Shown here one piece after another: positions 1 to 10,487 of a stretch of DNA of 64,000 bases. Origin of the DNA: Dactylonectria macrodidyma (lineage: Eukaryota; Ascomycota; Sordariomycetes; Hypocreales; Nectriaceae); contig JAGMUV010000024.1 in NCBI GenBank assembly GCA_020744425.1, forward strand, positions 744,001 through 808,000, written 5' to 3'. The position numbers were made by a program, and so were the translations under genes. Every line of letters starts with the position of its first letter. Position 1 is the stretch's first letter. The notes below the pieces were generated by a model. The model saw nothing but the letters and a program-made list of their open reading frames with translations. It was not told the DNA's origin and did not search any database.

Positions 1-1536
1 AACGAAGTCTTGCCAGTTCTCCAAGAAGCCCTCAACAATGGCTCCGTCAAAATCAAGCATATTGCTCTCATCATGATGGAGAGTGTTCGAGAGGAACTCT
101 TCCCCATCCAGCAGGGCTCTGGTATTCACAAGTTCATCATGGACAGCCACAAGAAGGGGGAGATGGATCATGCAAATGCTCTTGTATCCCGATTGTCACC
201 GAATGCGGAAAAGATTACCGGAAAGTCTGGCAACTTTGTGAGCGACACTGGCTTGCTCTACGAACAAGCCGTACCGGAGTGGAACGACACCACGAGAGAC
301 GGATTCGGCGGCATCAACGTACAGGGCGCACTTACCACCAGTTCTGCATCGACCAAGAGTTTCGCAGCAATTCACTGCGGCACGTGGCCTATGCCTGTGG
401 ACATGTTTGAGGAATCAGAGACGCTCAGCTACCAGCCTTGCATCACCGAGATCCTCGAGCTCTTCAACAAGATGAAGGAGAACACGTCGACCACCGACTA
501 CAAGCAACAGGAATGGTATCCGGGATTCTTCCAGTCCATCACGGACGGTTACGACAGGCAGGACAAGTTTGAGGCGAAGATTGGATTCAAGCATATCGTG
601 AACAAGGAGAAACTCGACATCGATGCGACCGACGCAGACGACTTGGAGGAAATCAACTACTTTGGCTATGGCGAAAAGACGGTCAAGTCACATATCGAGG
701 ACTACCTCAAGAAAACCGTAGCCGACGGACAGCGCATCTTCTTTACGCACTTCACCAGCACGACGCATCACCCGTGGGGAGTCCCTTCAACATTCAACAG
801 CGAAAAGTACATGAACACGCGCGGCACGAATCGATGGCACAAGGACTTTAACAAGTACCTCAACGCGATCCGGTACACGGACGCGTGGATGGGCGAGATG
901 ATGCAGATGTTCGACGACCTGGGCATCGCCAACGAGACGCTCGTAGTATTCGTCGGAGACCACGGCCAGGCGTTCAAGGAAGACGACTTCAAGACGGGCA
1001 CGTACGAGAACGGCCACATCAGCAACTTCCGCGTGCCGATTACCTTCCGACACCCGAATCTGCCCCGCGTGCAGTACAAGGCCAACTCGACGTCCGTGTC
1101 GATTCTGCCGACCATCCTGGATTTGCTGATCAACTCGGGCTCGCTCAACGCCGACGATACGACAGCCGCGTCTGATATTGTGCAAGACTACGAGGGCCAG
1201 TCGTTCTTGCGAGAGTACAAGACGACGCACAACGGCCGCCGCGCGTGGAATTTCGGCGTCGTGAATGCCGGAGGGCGCATGCTATCTGTGACATCTGCCG
1301 ACGCGCCCTGGAGGCTGGTAGTGCCTCTAGACACCCGATCGCCACATCGATTCACCGACATCCAGAAAGATCCGCTAGAGCTAGATCCTCTGCTGAAGTG
1401 GTCCGTCAAGAGCATGGCGGCGTCTGCGAAACGCAAACACGGCGGTGATGCCGGCGAGTGGGTTGTCGAGGCCGAGGCGGTAGCGAAGTGGTGGGGGCTA
1501 GAGCGCAAACGGCTCTGGGGTTACCAAGCGGAATGA
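1..1536 (+). CDS. sulfatase/alkaline-phosphatase-superfamily protein, 5' partial
   Basis: The frame is open from base 1 to the TGA at 1534-1536, so the gene begins upstream; about 511 residues are visible. The fold is suggested by a metal-ligand type segment VFVGDHGQAF (about residues 314-323), an earlier THHPWG segment and the conserved order of blocks seen in fungal sulfatase-domain (LTA-synthase-like) membrane proteins. In that family the missing N-terminus usually carries several membrane helices; none is visible here. Members hydrolyse or transfer sulfate/phosphate esters, but the substrate cannot be read from sequence. No intron is seen in the visible part, and codon use is normal and GC-rich in third positions. 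The call to the superfamily is firm; the specific activity is not. Confidence 0.8.
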   Translation, partial: NEVLPVLQEALNNGSVKIKHIALIMMESVREELFPIQQGSGIHKFIMDSHKKGEMDHANALVSRLSPNAEKITGKSGNFVSDTGLLYEQAVPEWNDTTRDGFGGINVQGALTTSSASTKSFAAIHCGTWPMPVDMFEESETLSYQPCITEILELFNKMKENTSTTDYKQQEWYPGFFQSITDGYDRQDKFEAKIGFKHIVNKEKLDIDATDADDLEEINYFGYGEKTVKSHIEDYLKKTVADGQRIFFTHFTSTTHHPWGVPSTFNSEKYMNTRGTNRWHKDFNKYLNAIRYTDAWMGEMMQMFDDLGIANETLVVFVGDHGQAFKEDDFKTGTYENGHISNFRVPITFRHPNLPRVQYKANSTSVSILPTILDLLINSGSLNADDTTAASDIVQDYEGQSFLREYKTTHNGRRAWNFGVVNAGGRMLSVTSADAPWRLVVPLDTRSPHRFTDIQKDPLELDPLLKWSVKSMAASAKRKHGGDAGEWVVEAEAVAKWWGLERKRLWGYQAE

Positions 1537-2800
1537 TAAAAATACATGGGACCGGTACACTAGGAGTCATTGGGAACGGTAGCGAATTGTGTTTGTTCTT
1601 TGTTCATATGTGGCTGTTATAGATGCTCAGAGCAATATTCTTGAGCCAGCCTATTCAATGCTGTACGCTTAGGGTTCTTATCTTATTTAGAGAAACACGT
1701 ACATATGTTCTCACCAGCAATTATTGGCTACATTTCGTTTGACGACGCCAGGTTGTGCAGTGTTGAGATCTTTTTCTCTTTCAATGCTCAGGTTACCTTG
1801 TGTGGGGGTGACAGGCTTCTGCGTCATCCTAAGTCAATCTAGCGCTTACCTACCATGTGTCATATCATTAGCTGGGTAAACATTGTGAGTAATCAATGCT
1901 GACCATCACATTCAGAACGCTGCAATGGCGTTATGGCATCCCCTTCTAACATCGTTGGCTACAGGGTAGGTGTCTCGGCTTGGAGCATCTGACATGGTAC
2001 CGTGCATGAAAGATCTGATTTCCACGCGTCTAGACTAGGAAACCATAAAGAACATGGTACCTTTCCTATAGACAATTCGTTTGTGACGATGGCCTTGGTG
2101 TCGTGATCTTTTGGAATTATGGAGTGACTAAAGGATATGCGTGTCAATACGTGAAGAATTTCTAATTGTGTTGCAGGCGATGCTGAGATTTGTGGGCAAA
2201 AGCTGTTAATGTTGCTATATTTAGATATGCTCCTATCCACGCACAAAGCTTGATGAAAACGAATTGTGCATTAGAATTGGGGAAAAGACGCGCGCACACA
2301 CGTACCATTCAAACGTGCGATCGAGGCAGTAAATACGAATGACGCTCGGCTCACCACCCCCGTTGATAGTAGTTGGGAATACATCGGCCTAGCTTTTAGT
2401 AAAATAATTCTCAAGTCACTCAGCCGAACCATACAGCAGAGTCTGTGATAATACTAACCTATGATGAGATGCTGTGATAAGTGCCAAAGCTGACGGCTTC
2501 CCGGTTTAACACTGTGGACAAAGGTCTATACCAATGAATCTAAATCTTTCCGATCTAGATCCGGCAAACAGACATTTAGTCTCAAGACCGCCCATAGCTT
2601 CTAGAAAGTTCAAACTGCCGTCATCGACATCGACAATCTCCAGCCATCCTATCTGCTTGTCAAGCGTCGCGTTTTTTGGCTGTACTCCGAACTTCTACAG
2701 CTCTCTGTTGTGTCTAGCGGTATCCCACGCAATCTTCCATTCGCCTCGCAATGCTTGGCAAATAGCGATTTTTTATAGCTATCATCAGGGTTCGTAGAGT
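1537..2800. other. intergenic, no gene seen
   Basis: AT-richer sequence downstream of the sulfatase-like gene. The only open frames are short and lack codon bias or motifs. The right end (from about 2550) may be further decayed retroelement sequence continuous with the RNase H relic that follows. Confidence 0.6.
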
Positions 2801-2814
2801 GTTATCTCGATTTG

Positions 2815-3140
2815 CGGTCCTAGCGTGCTCCTATGACTAGGTGGTAATGGCGGCTTCCTTTACCGCCCCATTGCCAGGCACACCGATATGTGCCAGACCC
2901 TGCAAAACTGCAGCTCCTCTCCCTAGCTTCGAAGTTTATCTAGCTCCTAGATGGCCTCCTTTAAGAGATACTGCCCTAGCGGAGTCTCAGGGTTCTGTAG
3001 CGCGTGGATAGCGACTTAGTTATTCGTAAGGATGGCGCTCTCCTCAGGAACAGACCTAAAAACGAGGACTAAAGCCGTAACTCAAGCCTAGTCTAGTCTC
3101 GTAGACAGCCATGTTGGCTCAGACGTAATCCCTAAGCGGA
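2815..3140 (-). mobile_element. decayed non-LTR retrotransposon (LINE) RNase H fragment, RIP-mutated
   Basis: Read on the minus strand, one frame gives the RNase H order of fungal Tad1/I-type LINEs: an SAILTNN block, then VAIHALQNPETPLGQYLLKE, then ELDKLRS and GEELQF. A neighbouring frame then gives AHIGVPGNGAVKEAA, equivalent to the usual GH-G-PGNE-AD-AAKEA block. The frame is broken by TAA and TAG codons at places where homologues carry Gln (before VAIHAL, before ELDKL, before GEEL), the CAA/CAG to TAA/TAG change expected from RIP, plus a frameshift. The rest of the element (reverse transcriptase, endonuclease) is not recognisable in the window. Edges are approximate. Confidence 0.65.
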
Positions 3141-3188
3141 TAGTAGCCAAGTCGCTGCGCTAAGCTGTGACATTAAGCCAACTTTTAC

Positions 3189-3262
3189 AAGCGGGCTCCA
3201 GCGGGCTTCAAGCGGACGAAAGTCAGTTCAGAGCGGATACAGAGCGGACACGGAGCGGATTG
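3189..3262. repeat. cluster of AGCGG subrepeats
   Basis: Six copies of AGCGG followed by G or A occur in about 72 bp, spaced roughly 10-25 bp apart and all in one orientation. Such clusters are common near the ends of DNA transposons and in some promoters; here they lie between the LINE relic and the NmrA-like remnant. No terminal inverted repeat or target-site duplication was found by eye. Confidence 0.5.
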
Positions 3263-3471
3263 ACAAACCAGCTAATGGCGCGGTTCCCTTACTGACGTAC
3301 TGCGGGCCGAGAGTTGATTACCAACCGGTTGTCCACGGAGTTATCGCTCCTCACAGGGGAGTATAGGCAACGGAAGAAGTTAAAAGACGGACCATGATGC
3401 ACCTACACCAATCTTTAGACGTCAACACTTTTGCTATGTTTTAACTCTGCCTTGAAGCTCAAGCTTCTAAA

Positions 3472-3564
3472 ATGTCCTCTTCCAAGCTCATCGTCATCAT
3501 TGGAGCTACCGGCAACCAAGGTGGTTCCGTTGCCAGCTTCCGATTCCACTCACGTCTCCCATAG
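3472..3564 (+). pseudogene. 5' remnant of an NmrA-like NAD(P)-binding protein gene
   Basis: An ATG opens a 30-residue frame whose first 20 or so residues are the classical NmrA/HSCARG Rossmann start: a short Lys-Leu-Ile-Val strand, then GATGNQGGSVA. After this motif the reading runs into unrelated residues and a TAG at 3562-3564, so everything from the second beta strand onward is gone. About 75 nt of coding sequence survive. It sits next to repeat debris, which fits deletion or rearrangement at the edge of the accessory block. The motif is distinctive, so the family call is good; whether the fragment is transcribed is unknown. Confidence 0.7.
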
Positions 3565-4099
3565 CAATGAGGCGAGTGTCGTGAAGGCACTCATGCAAAA
3601 CTTTTGAGACTACATATTCAAGTGTAAAAGACTAACTATGATAAGTAAATGAGAAGTTGAAAAGCGAGATAGCTGTCGGGTGTAAGCTGTTAATATCTTT
3701 CCTAAGCCTCTACACATCCACTCTTGAATCAGCCTTACAGTATCCTTAGGCACTTTCATGTATTTAGAAGTGGTGTGTTCAATCATAATAGATCTAGGCT
3801 TTCTAGTTGCTTCATGACCAAGACCTTTTAACGATTTTATTCGTTATTTTCCAAAATTCCTTGAAACTACTACCCTCTAGAACTAGATAGAAGTATTAGT
3901 TTTGCGTAAAGGAATGAGATAAATCCTTCTATAGATGTAAATTAGTGCCTTAGTCCAATGTCTTGATTACACCGTTCAGGAATCTCTCAAGTAATTGCAT
4001 TTATTATTATAGCCCCTCTATAAGGTTTCTTTGACTTCATTAGATCTGTCGAAACCGAGCTTGACTGATGATGATACTGTTACATCTTCTTAGCACATA
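3565..4099. other. intergenic, no gene seen
   Basis: AT-rich 535-bp stretch between the NmrA-like remnant and the 3' end of the flavin monooxygenase gene. I see no ORF, repeat or RNA gene in it. Confidence 0.6.
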
Positions 4100-5965
4100 T
4101 CAAGGTAGAAAGAGATCAGAGAGTGTCCATGGACAATCGTGCAAAACAAAGAGCCTCGGACGCAATGAATAACCCCACTCTGCCACCATAGGAATATGAA
4201 GTGCCCGGCTCGTCACGTTAGTGACAAATAGGACTGCGGACAGCAGCCATTGGATGTAAAGCATTGGAAACGACCAAAGGATATGAAGAATGAAGCCTTG
4301 AGTTATAGCTGTTGACTTGCACGGCTCGACTCGTCGTAACACGTTGTGGAACGATGCTTGATCAGCTTTCATACCTCTCTGGCGATACCATACTGCCCAG
4401 CTGGGGTAGAACCACCATTTGAAAAGCAAGCCGTCGCGAAGTACTAAGGCAAAGACCATGGAGCAAGACCATAAAGTTAAAGCCGAAAGTGTGCTGATAG
4501 GCGATGAACATGACGATAAGCATGTCCAAGCTAACAAACCGACTGACAGCATATGACTGTTAAAAGCCAGTATGCATGGTATGGGCAATCTTGGCTCACA
4601 TCCGATACGCCGGGCCACACTTTCCATGAATGCATTGTAATCAACCAGCGTCGGCAAGTTCGGACTCAGAAAGTAATACGCCTGCTCTAATTCAGCGTCG
4701 CGGTGAGCCCGTTGGCTATAATCAAAGGGCAGAGATCTTTCTCCTCTCAAGATGAGTGCAATATATCGGCTCAACATCTCAGCAAGCACTGGAATGCCGC
4801 CTTGATGTGGACGCGCAAAGCCGAGGAAAAACAGCTGGCTTCCGAGATCCTTCGGAAAACAATGTAAATACCATGATCTTGGGTTCAAGGAAAAGCGTAT
4901 CTGCTGGGGGATTTTAAGCCAGGGAAAGTCGATAGAGAAGCCCGTGCATAAAATGACGATGTCAAATTCGCGTTGCTTCTTTCTACCTTCTGCCATCGAG
5001 AACTCGCAAGTCCGATGATTCGTGGTCAAATACGGAGTTGTGAAGACCTCGATTTCTCCGTCGTGCCAAGCCTCGCACATGCGTTGGTTTTTGGTGACAT
5101 AGGTAGCTTGATCGTTGCGAAATGGAGCTTTCGCCGTACTCTCCAAACACAAACGTGAGAGTGTGCGATTCAGTACTGGAGTGTGCCATAAAATCCGTCG
5201 AAAGAGACCGTAGGCAAAGACGTTGAGCCCTGAACTCAGTCGACTTGTAGTTACAGCCTCCAAGAAGCCATTTGCCGGAAAGTCCTGGGCCTTATTTGCA
5301 ATTATTTGCGCGTTTTCGTTGTCCTTGTTCAGGTAGCGTGGGCCGATACAGTTCGGGCGTCGCATCCAGACGCTGACGTTTGGAGAGATGGCCCCAAGGT
5401 CAGCCGAAATATCCGCAGCACTTTCGCCGCCGCCAACTACCAGGACTCTAGATTTTCTCTCAGCAACTTCACGCTTCAGTTCTTCGTTGTATTCTGATGA
5501 ATGAAGTATTCGACCGGTGAAGTTGGCAAACTCTGCCGGGACAGGTTTCGGATATTGACTGGCACCGGTTGCAATGATCAGGGCATCGGCTGTCACTTCA
5601 AAGGAGCGTGCTGGCTGTCGAACTTGAATAGACCATGTTCCAGGTTGATTCAAGCTAGAATATATCACTTCCGAATTGTAGTTGATGTGGCTTTCCAGGT
5701 CAAAGTGCTTCGCATAGCTCTGCAGATAGTACAAATATTCGTTGGCGGAAGGATAATGCAATCGGGTTGGGTCTGGAAAGTCGGAGAACGCCATCGCCCA
5801 GTTCGATATCGTCAAATGAAGGTTGGGGTAAGCAGAGGCACTGGCGAAAACGCCGCCAAAGCTTGATGATTTTTCGAATATCATGGCATCGAGGCCGGCT
5901 TGTCGCATCTCTTTGAGAGCGACTAGACCGCATGGGCCTGCGCCGATTATGATAACACGTTTCAT
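4100..5965 (-). CDS. flavin-containing monooxygenase-like protein with C-terminal membrane region
   Basis: Single-exon gene of 621 residues; the start is the ATG at 5965 because the codon 12 nt upstream in frame is TTG. Visible motifs are the FAD-binding GAGPCG at residues 8-13, the FMO signature FTGRILHSSEY, and the NADPH-binding GGGESA shortly after it. The family inserts one oxygen atom from O2 into nucleophilic N/S centres or ketones, or performs N-hydroxylation. About residues 460-610 form several hydrophobic segments and should anchor the protein in a membrane, longer than a standard FMO tail. It is divergent from the O-methyltransferase gene across 828 bp, which is the usual layout for co-regulated tailoring genes. 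Substrate unknown. Confidence 0.85.
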   Translation of the reverse strand: MKRVIIIGAGPCGLVALKEMRQAGLDAMIFEKSSSFGGVFASASAYPNLHLTISNWAMAFSDFPDPTRLHYPSANEYLYYLQSYAKHFDLESHINYNSEVIYSSLNQPGTWSIQVRQPARSFEVTADALIIATGASQYPKPVPAEFANFTGRILHSSEYNEELKREVAERKSRVLVVGGGESAADISADLGAISPNVSVWMRRPNCIGPRYLNKDNENAQIIANKAQDFPANGFLEAVTTSRLSSGLNVFAYGLFRRILWHTPVLNRTLSRLCLESTAKAPFRNDQATYVTKNQRMCEAWHDGEIEVFTTPYLTTNHRTCEFSMAEGRKKQREFDIVILCTGFSIDFPWLKIPQQIRFSLNPRSWYLHCFPKDLGSQLFFLGFARPHQGGIPVLAEMLSRYIALILRGERSLPFDYSQRAHRDAELEQAYYFLSPNLPTLVDYNAFMESVARRIGCEPRLPIPCILAFNSHMLSVGLLAWTCLSSCSSPISTLSALTLWSCSMVFALVLRDGLLFKWWFYPSWAVWYRQRGMKADQASFHNVLRRVEPCKSTAITQGFILHILWSFPMLYIQWLLSAVLFVTNVTSRALHIPMVAEWGYSLRPRLFVLHDCPWTLSDLFLP

Positions 5966-6793
5966 GTTTTTGAGCAAAGTGTGGAGCGAAAGGTAACATC
6001 AGGCTTTGTAGATTTGGGTTGGGGATTGCTGGACTCCTTAAGCCGGTGAAAGAAGAAGTCCTACCCAAAAGCGGACAAATGGTTCAAGTCCGTAATGCAT
6101 CAATGACCAGTATATGCTTACACGATTACCAATACGCCGAGTTTCGACCATCTGCGCGTCTTCTGCCGGTCAGGTAGGTGTAGCTGAGGTCAGCTCAACC
6201 TTATTTGCCAAAGAAGCGGGAATTTTTACTCCGTAAAGCGCTGGTGCACCCTGAGATAGCAGCTATTGGATAAAATAAATACCTGGGCACCTGCTTTACT
6301 ATGAAATAGGTTGTAATTTTCGAATAGTGAGAACGTGACCATCATCAAAACACCTTGAAAAGTACTAAGGTGCACCATTTCTATTCCCTAGTGCTCACAT
6401 CAGCTCCCATCTCCTCTTATATCGAAACGGGTCGATTGTTAGCCCGATTTCCGCCGCCTTTCCAGTCTGTCAAAGATGGTGAGGAGGGTTGCAGGAGTCT
6501 AGATCTATCACGAACAGCACCGTAATCAGTGCTTATACGGTACTGAACAGCTAACGTCAGCCATCTTTGTAATGGTGTTTGAGCTCTAGCTCGATAATTA
6601 GCGCTTAGATTGGCACTTTTTTCTCGGGGTCAGTAACCGGCACCCAAGGGTGCTTTCTAATGATCCCGTAACTCGATACTACACTTTCTAAAAAGGCTTC
6701 ATCAAACGACGTAACCGCAATTTTCTATTGCCAAACGCACCTTAATACGCTTTTCAAACCACTTCGAAAGTTATTTCAATCGATTACAATAAT
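5966..6793. promoter_or_regulatory. divergent promoter region, monooxygenase / O-methyltransferase
   Basis: This 828-bp stretch separates two head-to-head tailoring genes, so it should carry both promoters. I see no convincing TATA box or dyad; a GGTTCAAGTCC box near 6081 is not part of a tRNA. Confidence 0.5.
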
Positions 6794-8282
6794 ATGGCGC
6801 ACTCTCAGCCAACTCTGCTTAGTCTTGCAGCTCTTATTTCTGACTCTACCAGAGCCATCACCTCCCACTTGAACGAGAATGGACATGCACTTCCTTCTTT
6901 TGAAGAAGACGGCCTGAAGCGATATCCACATGATCCAGAATTACGCCGCCTGCGTCTTCAACTGGTTGAGGCTGCTTCCGACTTGTATCAGCTGGCTGTT
7001 GGGGCCGCCGACATGTGTTTCCTTCAACCCATGCTTGTAAGCAATTCGTGTTTGGCTAGCTCAGGCTATAATTATCATCTAATCAACAAGTGACAAGAAC
7101 AATCATGACACAATGACTCTTGACCTCCTGAATCAGTTCGACTTCTTCACCGCCATCCCTCTCGGAGGAAGTGCAACTTACGAAGAGATTTCAGACAAGA
7201 CGAGGATGCCACTGTCCCTGGTCCAGCGTATCCTCAGACACGCAATGACTATGCGACTATTCAGCGAGAAGCCCCCTGGATCTGGTAGAATTGTCCATAC
7301 CGCTGCAACCTCTCTCTTGTGTGAGGATTCTCACCAGCGTAGTTGGGTGGGACACAACTTGGAGGTCATCCGACCTGCGACGATGCGCGTCCCTGAATCT
7401 ATTAAAAAGTTTAGTGTCGGTAAGGACAGACCTTGCCAGGACGTCCTCAAGTCAGGGTTCGCGCTTGCTGATCTCGATGGGCTTGAATATCCCAGCACGT
7501 TCTGGCAATATACAGAGAGGGATCAACTAGACAAACCAGAAGGATTCCGCTCAAAACGATTTGCTGAAGCAATGCAAGCTGCTGCTGCAACCTCAGCTAT
7601 CCAGGCATATCAGCTACTGACAACTGCATATGACTGGAACGGGCTAGGGGAGGTTACAGTTGTAGATGTGAGTCCCCGTTAGCTGCTATTGTTTTTTTTC
7701 CCTTGGTTCAGGATGACTGATCTGTAATGATCGTACGCTCATGGGATTTTTTAGGTTGGAGGTTCTACGGGCCATGATGCAAAGGTCCTAGCTACTGACT
7801 TTCCCTCGTTAAGGCTGATTGTCCAAGACAAACCTCAAAACGAGGGTAAGTTCCAGAACAGCCTACCTCCTGACCTCGAAGCAAGAGTCTCGTTTCAAGC
7901 CCACGACTTCTTCACCCCTCAGAATGTCAAGGCGGAAGTCTTTTTGTTGAAGATGGTTCTTCACGACTGGTCTGACCAAGCCGCATGCGCTATTCTTCGG
8001 AACTTGATACCGGCTCTCAAGCCAGGTGGTCGAATCTTGCTATGTGAAAACGTGGCCCAACGAGCGTTCAGTGAGCAGGGTAGCCGGACGCTGCCATATT
8101 TGTTCCATCGCTTAGCATCTAGCTTTGACTTGCAGATGCTAACAGTTTTCAACACCCTTGAACGAGGATTAAAACAGTGGACGACCTTGGTGACGGACGC
8201 GGATGAGAGGCTCAGAATTCATAATGTATTCACTCTCCCGGGTGCTGTGCAAAGCATTATCGAAGTGGTACTTGACGCCTAG
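6794..8282 (+). CDS. O-methyltransferase, class I-like plant/fungal COMT family
   Basis: Three exons, 6794-7036, 7098-7667 and 7755-8282, give 446 residues. Both introns (61 and 87 nt) keep phase, and the second interrupts the SAM-binding motif exactly after VVD, so that splicing restores VDVGGSTGH (about residues 270-278). The N-terminal 180 residues match the winged-helix dimerisation part of O-methyltransferase family 2. LKMVLHDWSD places the catalytic-base His at about 341, the position used by COMT-type enzymes. It should methylate a phenolic or hydroxyl group with S-adenosylmethionine. It faces a flavin monooxygenase and lies near a P450 and SDR, fitting a secondary-metabolite tailoring role. 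Splice sites are inferred by eye but all three junctions are supported by family motifs. Confidence 0.88.
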
Positions 8283-9491
8283 GTGCAATATAATCACATG
8301 ATTCTATGAGAAAAGCGGGAAGATCAAGTGTTGCATGAGAACCTACATTAATTTTAACCGTTACTATGAGAAGCAATCTCGTTCGAATTTCTCTAACTCG
8401 AAACCCGCGTTCTGGTGGTTCCTTGCACAGTTAATGAGAGGGATTCAATGCGAGGATCGCTTGGGCCCATGCCACTTTGCATGTTTCTCGGGGTTATTTG
8501 ACTCTGATCTCACAACAATCTAACGACTGTCTCTTGCAGGGCCAGTTGACATTTCTCATTAAAAGTCAAAACATGCTAATAAAGACAAGAGGAAGAGACC
8601 TTTGAGCCTTTCAGGTTTAATCCAGAAAACATAAAAGAACTCCCGGGAACTCATATTTGGTATGATTTAAGTTTTAAAGCGTAATAACCAGACAGAAGGG
8701 CGTAGAAGCTGGGTTTGTTATTTAACAATCGGTAAGCTAACGTTGTTGTTAGAGGGGTTCAGTAACGTAAAGCGAGACAAAAGTAGAACTTCGGGGTAAA
8801 GGCGATGATAATTTAGGAGACCAGCGTTCAGAAGCTGCAGTTGTCTAGAAACATAATAAAAGATTCACGGCGTACTTGGCACATATGGAGCTCTCAGTCG
8901 ACTGAAGAGCCTCGCTCACTTGTCACACATTTAAAAGAAAAACAGACATGCCGCTATTTGGGCTCAAATAACTCTCAAAATATCTTGCCTCCGAACCGGG
9001 AACAGAACTGGTAACCATCTAACCGAGTATTGAAACGATTAGCAACGTACCAGCGCTACTGTTCCTCACCGTATGTCGTGGCCACAGAGAGGACGTGAGA
9101 ACATCTTTTAATCTCTATAGGGCAAAGTACGGAAAACTAGGCGAAAAGAGAGCGTGAGATACACTTTTTCAACTTTACGCTAAACATTGATGGGATTTGA
9201 AGCCGAGGAATGCATGACATTTAATATTCTTCATGAAATATAAATGCAGATTCTAATTGCGCACCTAGAGAGTGACTGGATATGCACAGCCCATAACTTC
9301 CCAATGTAGCTCTAATTCCTATAGCCCTGCCCAGTCTAAAATACCACTTTCACCGATAGTGCCCCAGATAGTAGATGATGAGGAGACACGTCCCAATCCA
9401 ATGCTTCAAGCTTCATCTAATGTTTGCCAGAGAGATGGTGCTCTAGTCAGCATATATATAAGACACACGCCCTAACCTGGGAGTTCAAGCC
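8283..9491. other. intergenic, no gene seen
   Basis: About 1.2 kb, AT-rich, between the 3' ends of the O-methyltransferase and RTA1-like genes. Short frames at 8335-8523 and 9272-9475 show no family motif, and no tRNA or repeat was found. Confidence 0.6.
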
Positions 9492-10487
9492 TCATCTAGA
9501 GTATGCCAAAGCATTCATTTCGACGTCCGAGCTAGGAATTCGGGCATGCTTCTTGTTCTTGTCGTTGATAATGGCGGAAGGGTGGAATATGTTGAAGGCA
9601 ATCGACACCAAGAACATCAAGGTTGCATCGAAGATGTAAATGTAAGCCTCCTTTGCCATGAGCTCGCCGTCCTCGCCCATAATGTACTCCACCACTCTGA
9701 AGACCGACCGGACGAGAATGAGGAAGCTTGATCCGTACAAGATCTTTAGAAGCTTTTCCCAAGGCGAAGTAATCGCCAGGCTGGCTTTAGTGGGCTCGCG
9801 TCTGATCCGGGAGTGGAACACCATCGTGACGACCATGAAAAAGGAGAAGAAGATGATCTGAATTACGAGGCCCGCAATGATGATGATTTGACCTCGATCT
9901 CGGCTCGACTTCGAATCGGCACTGGCAAGCATTCCTCCGCCTTTAGACAGTGTTAATAGGGACTGATGACTGGACGCCGTCTCGCTGCGTTTGTGGCGAC
10001 TTACCGGCTCCTTGTCCCAGAATTGAGACAATATCTCCCAGCAGGAAGAACTTGGTCAACCATTTCAGCCTGACCATGGAGTATTTCTCGGCATCCAACA
10101 GCCGAATCAGCCGTCCCAAAACCATGTAAATCGACGCCGCATAGAATGGTGGACCAAGCAACAACAAGAGAGCCTGGATGATGTAAGGTCCTTGTGTCCA
10201 TTCGCCCGATTTTTCGGATGCACTGATTGCTCGTCCGGCGTATCCAATTGTCTCAACTGCATCAATGTTAGGCATGGTTTGACACAAAGACGCTCTTGAA
10301 CGGAACATGTCAAGACTTTGAAGAACTAATACGTACCAGCACAGCCGATGATGAATGGAATAAAGTACCACGACTTTAGTCGAATGACTTGAAAGGCGTG
10401 ATAGATTCCCGAAAGACCGAAGCATATGATAAATATGACCGCAGCTGCCATTGATGGGTCATATTTGTATCGATCGTTGTCCGACAT
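9492..10487 (-). CDS. RTA1-like multi-spanning membrane protein
   Basis: Three exons on the minus strand, 10487-10337, 10256-10005 and 9940-9492, give 283 residues. The introns are 80 and 64 nt. The start is the ATG at 10487; the frame extends upstream only through a GTG. Several membrane helices are visible. Conserved RTA1 features include the YDPSMAAAVIF start, ETIGYAGR after helix 2, GPPFYAASIYMVLGRLI, a following segment ending GQGAGGGM, and FRVVEY in the last third. Yeast relatives are RTA1, RSB1 and RTM1, linked to 7-aminocholesterol resistance and phytosphingosine release; in filamentous fungi they are often in metabolite clusters. Here a role in self-protection or lipid movement is inference only. 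Confidence 0.88.

Noticed and set aside
6060..6130. Possible tRNA with a GGTTCAAGTCC box
   Set aside because: No acceptor stem, D-arm or anticodon arm can be folded around it.
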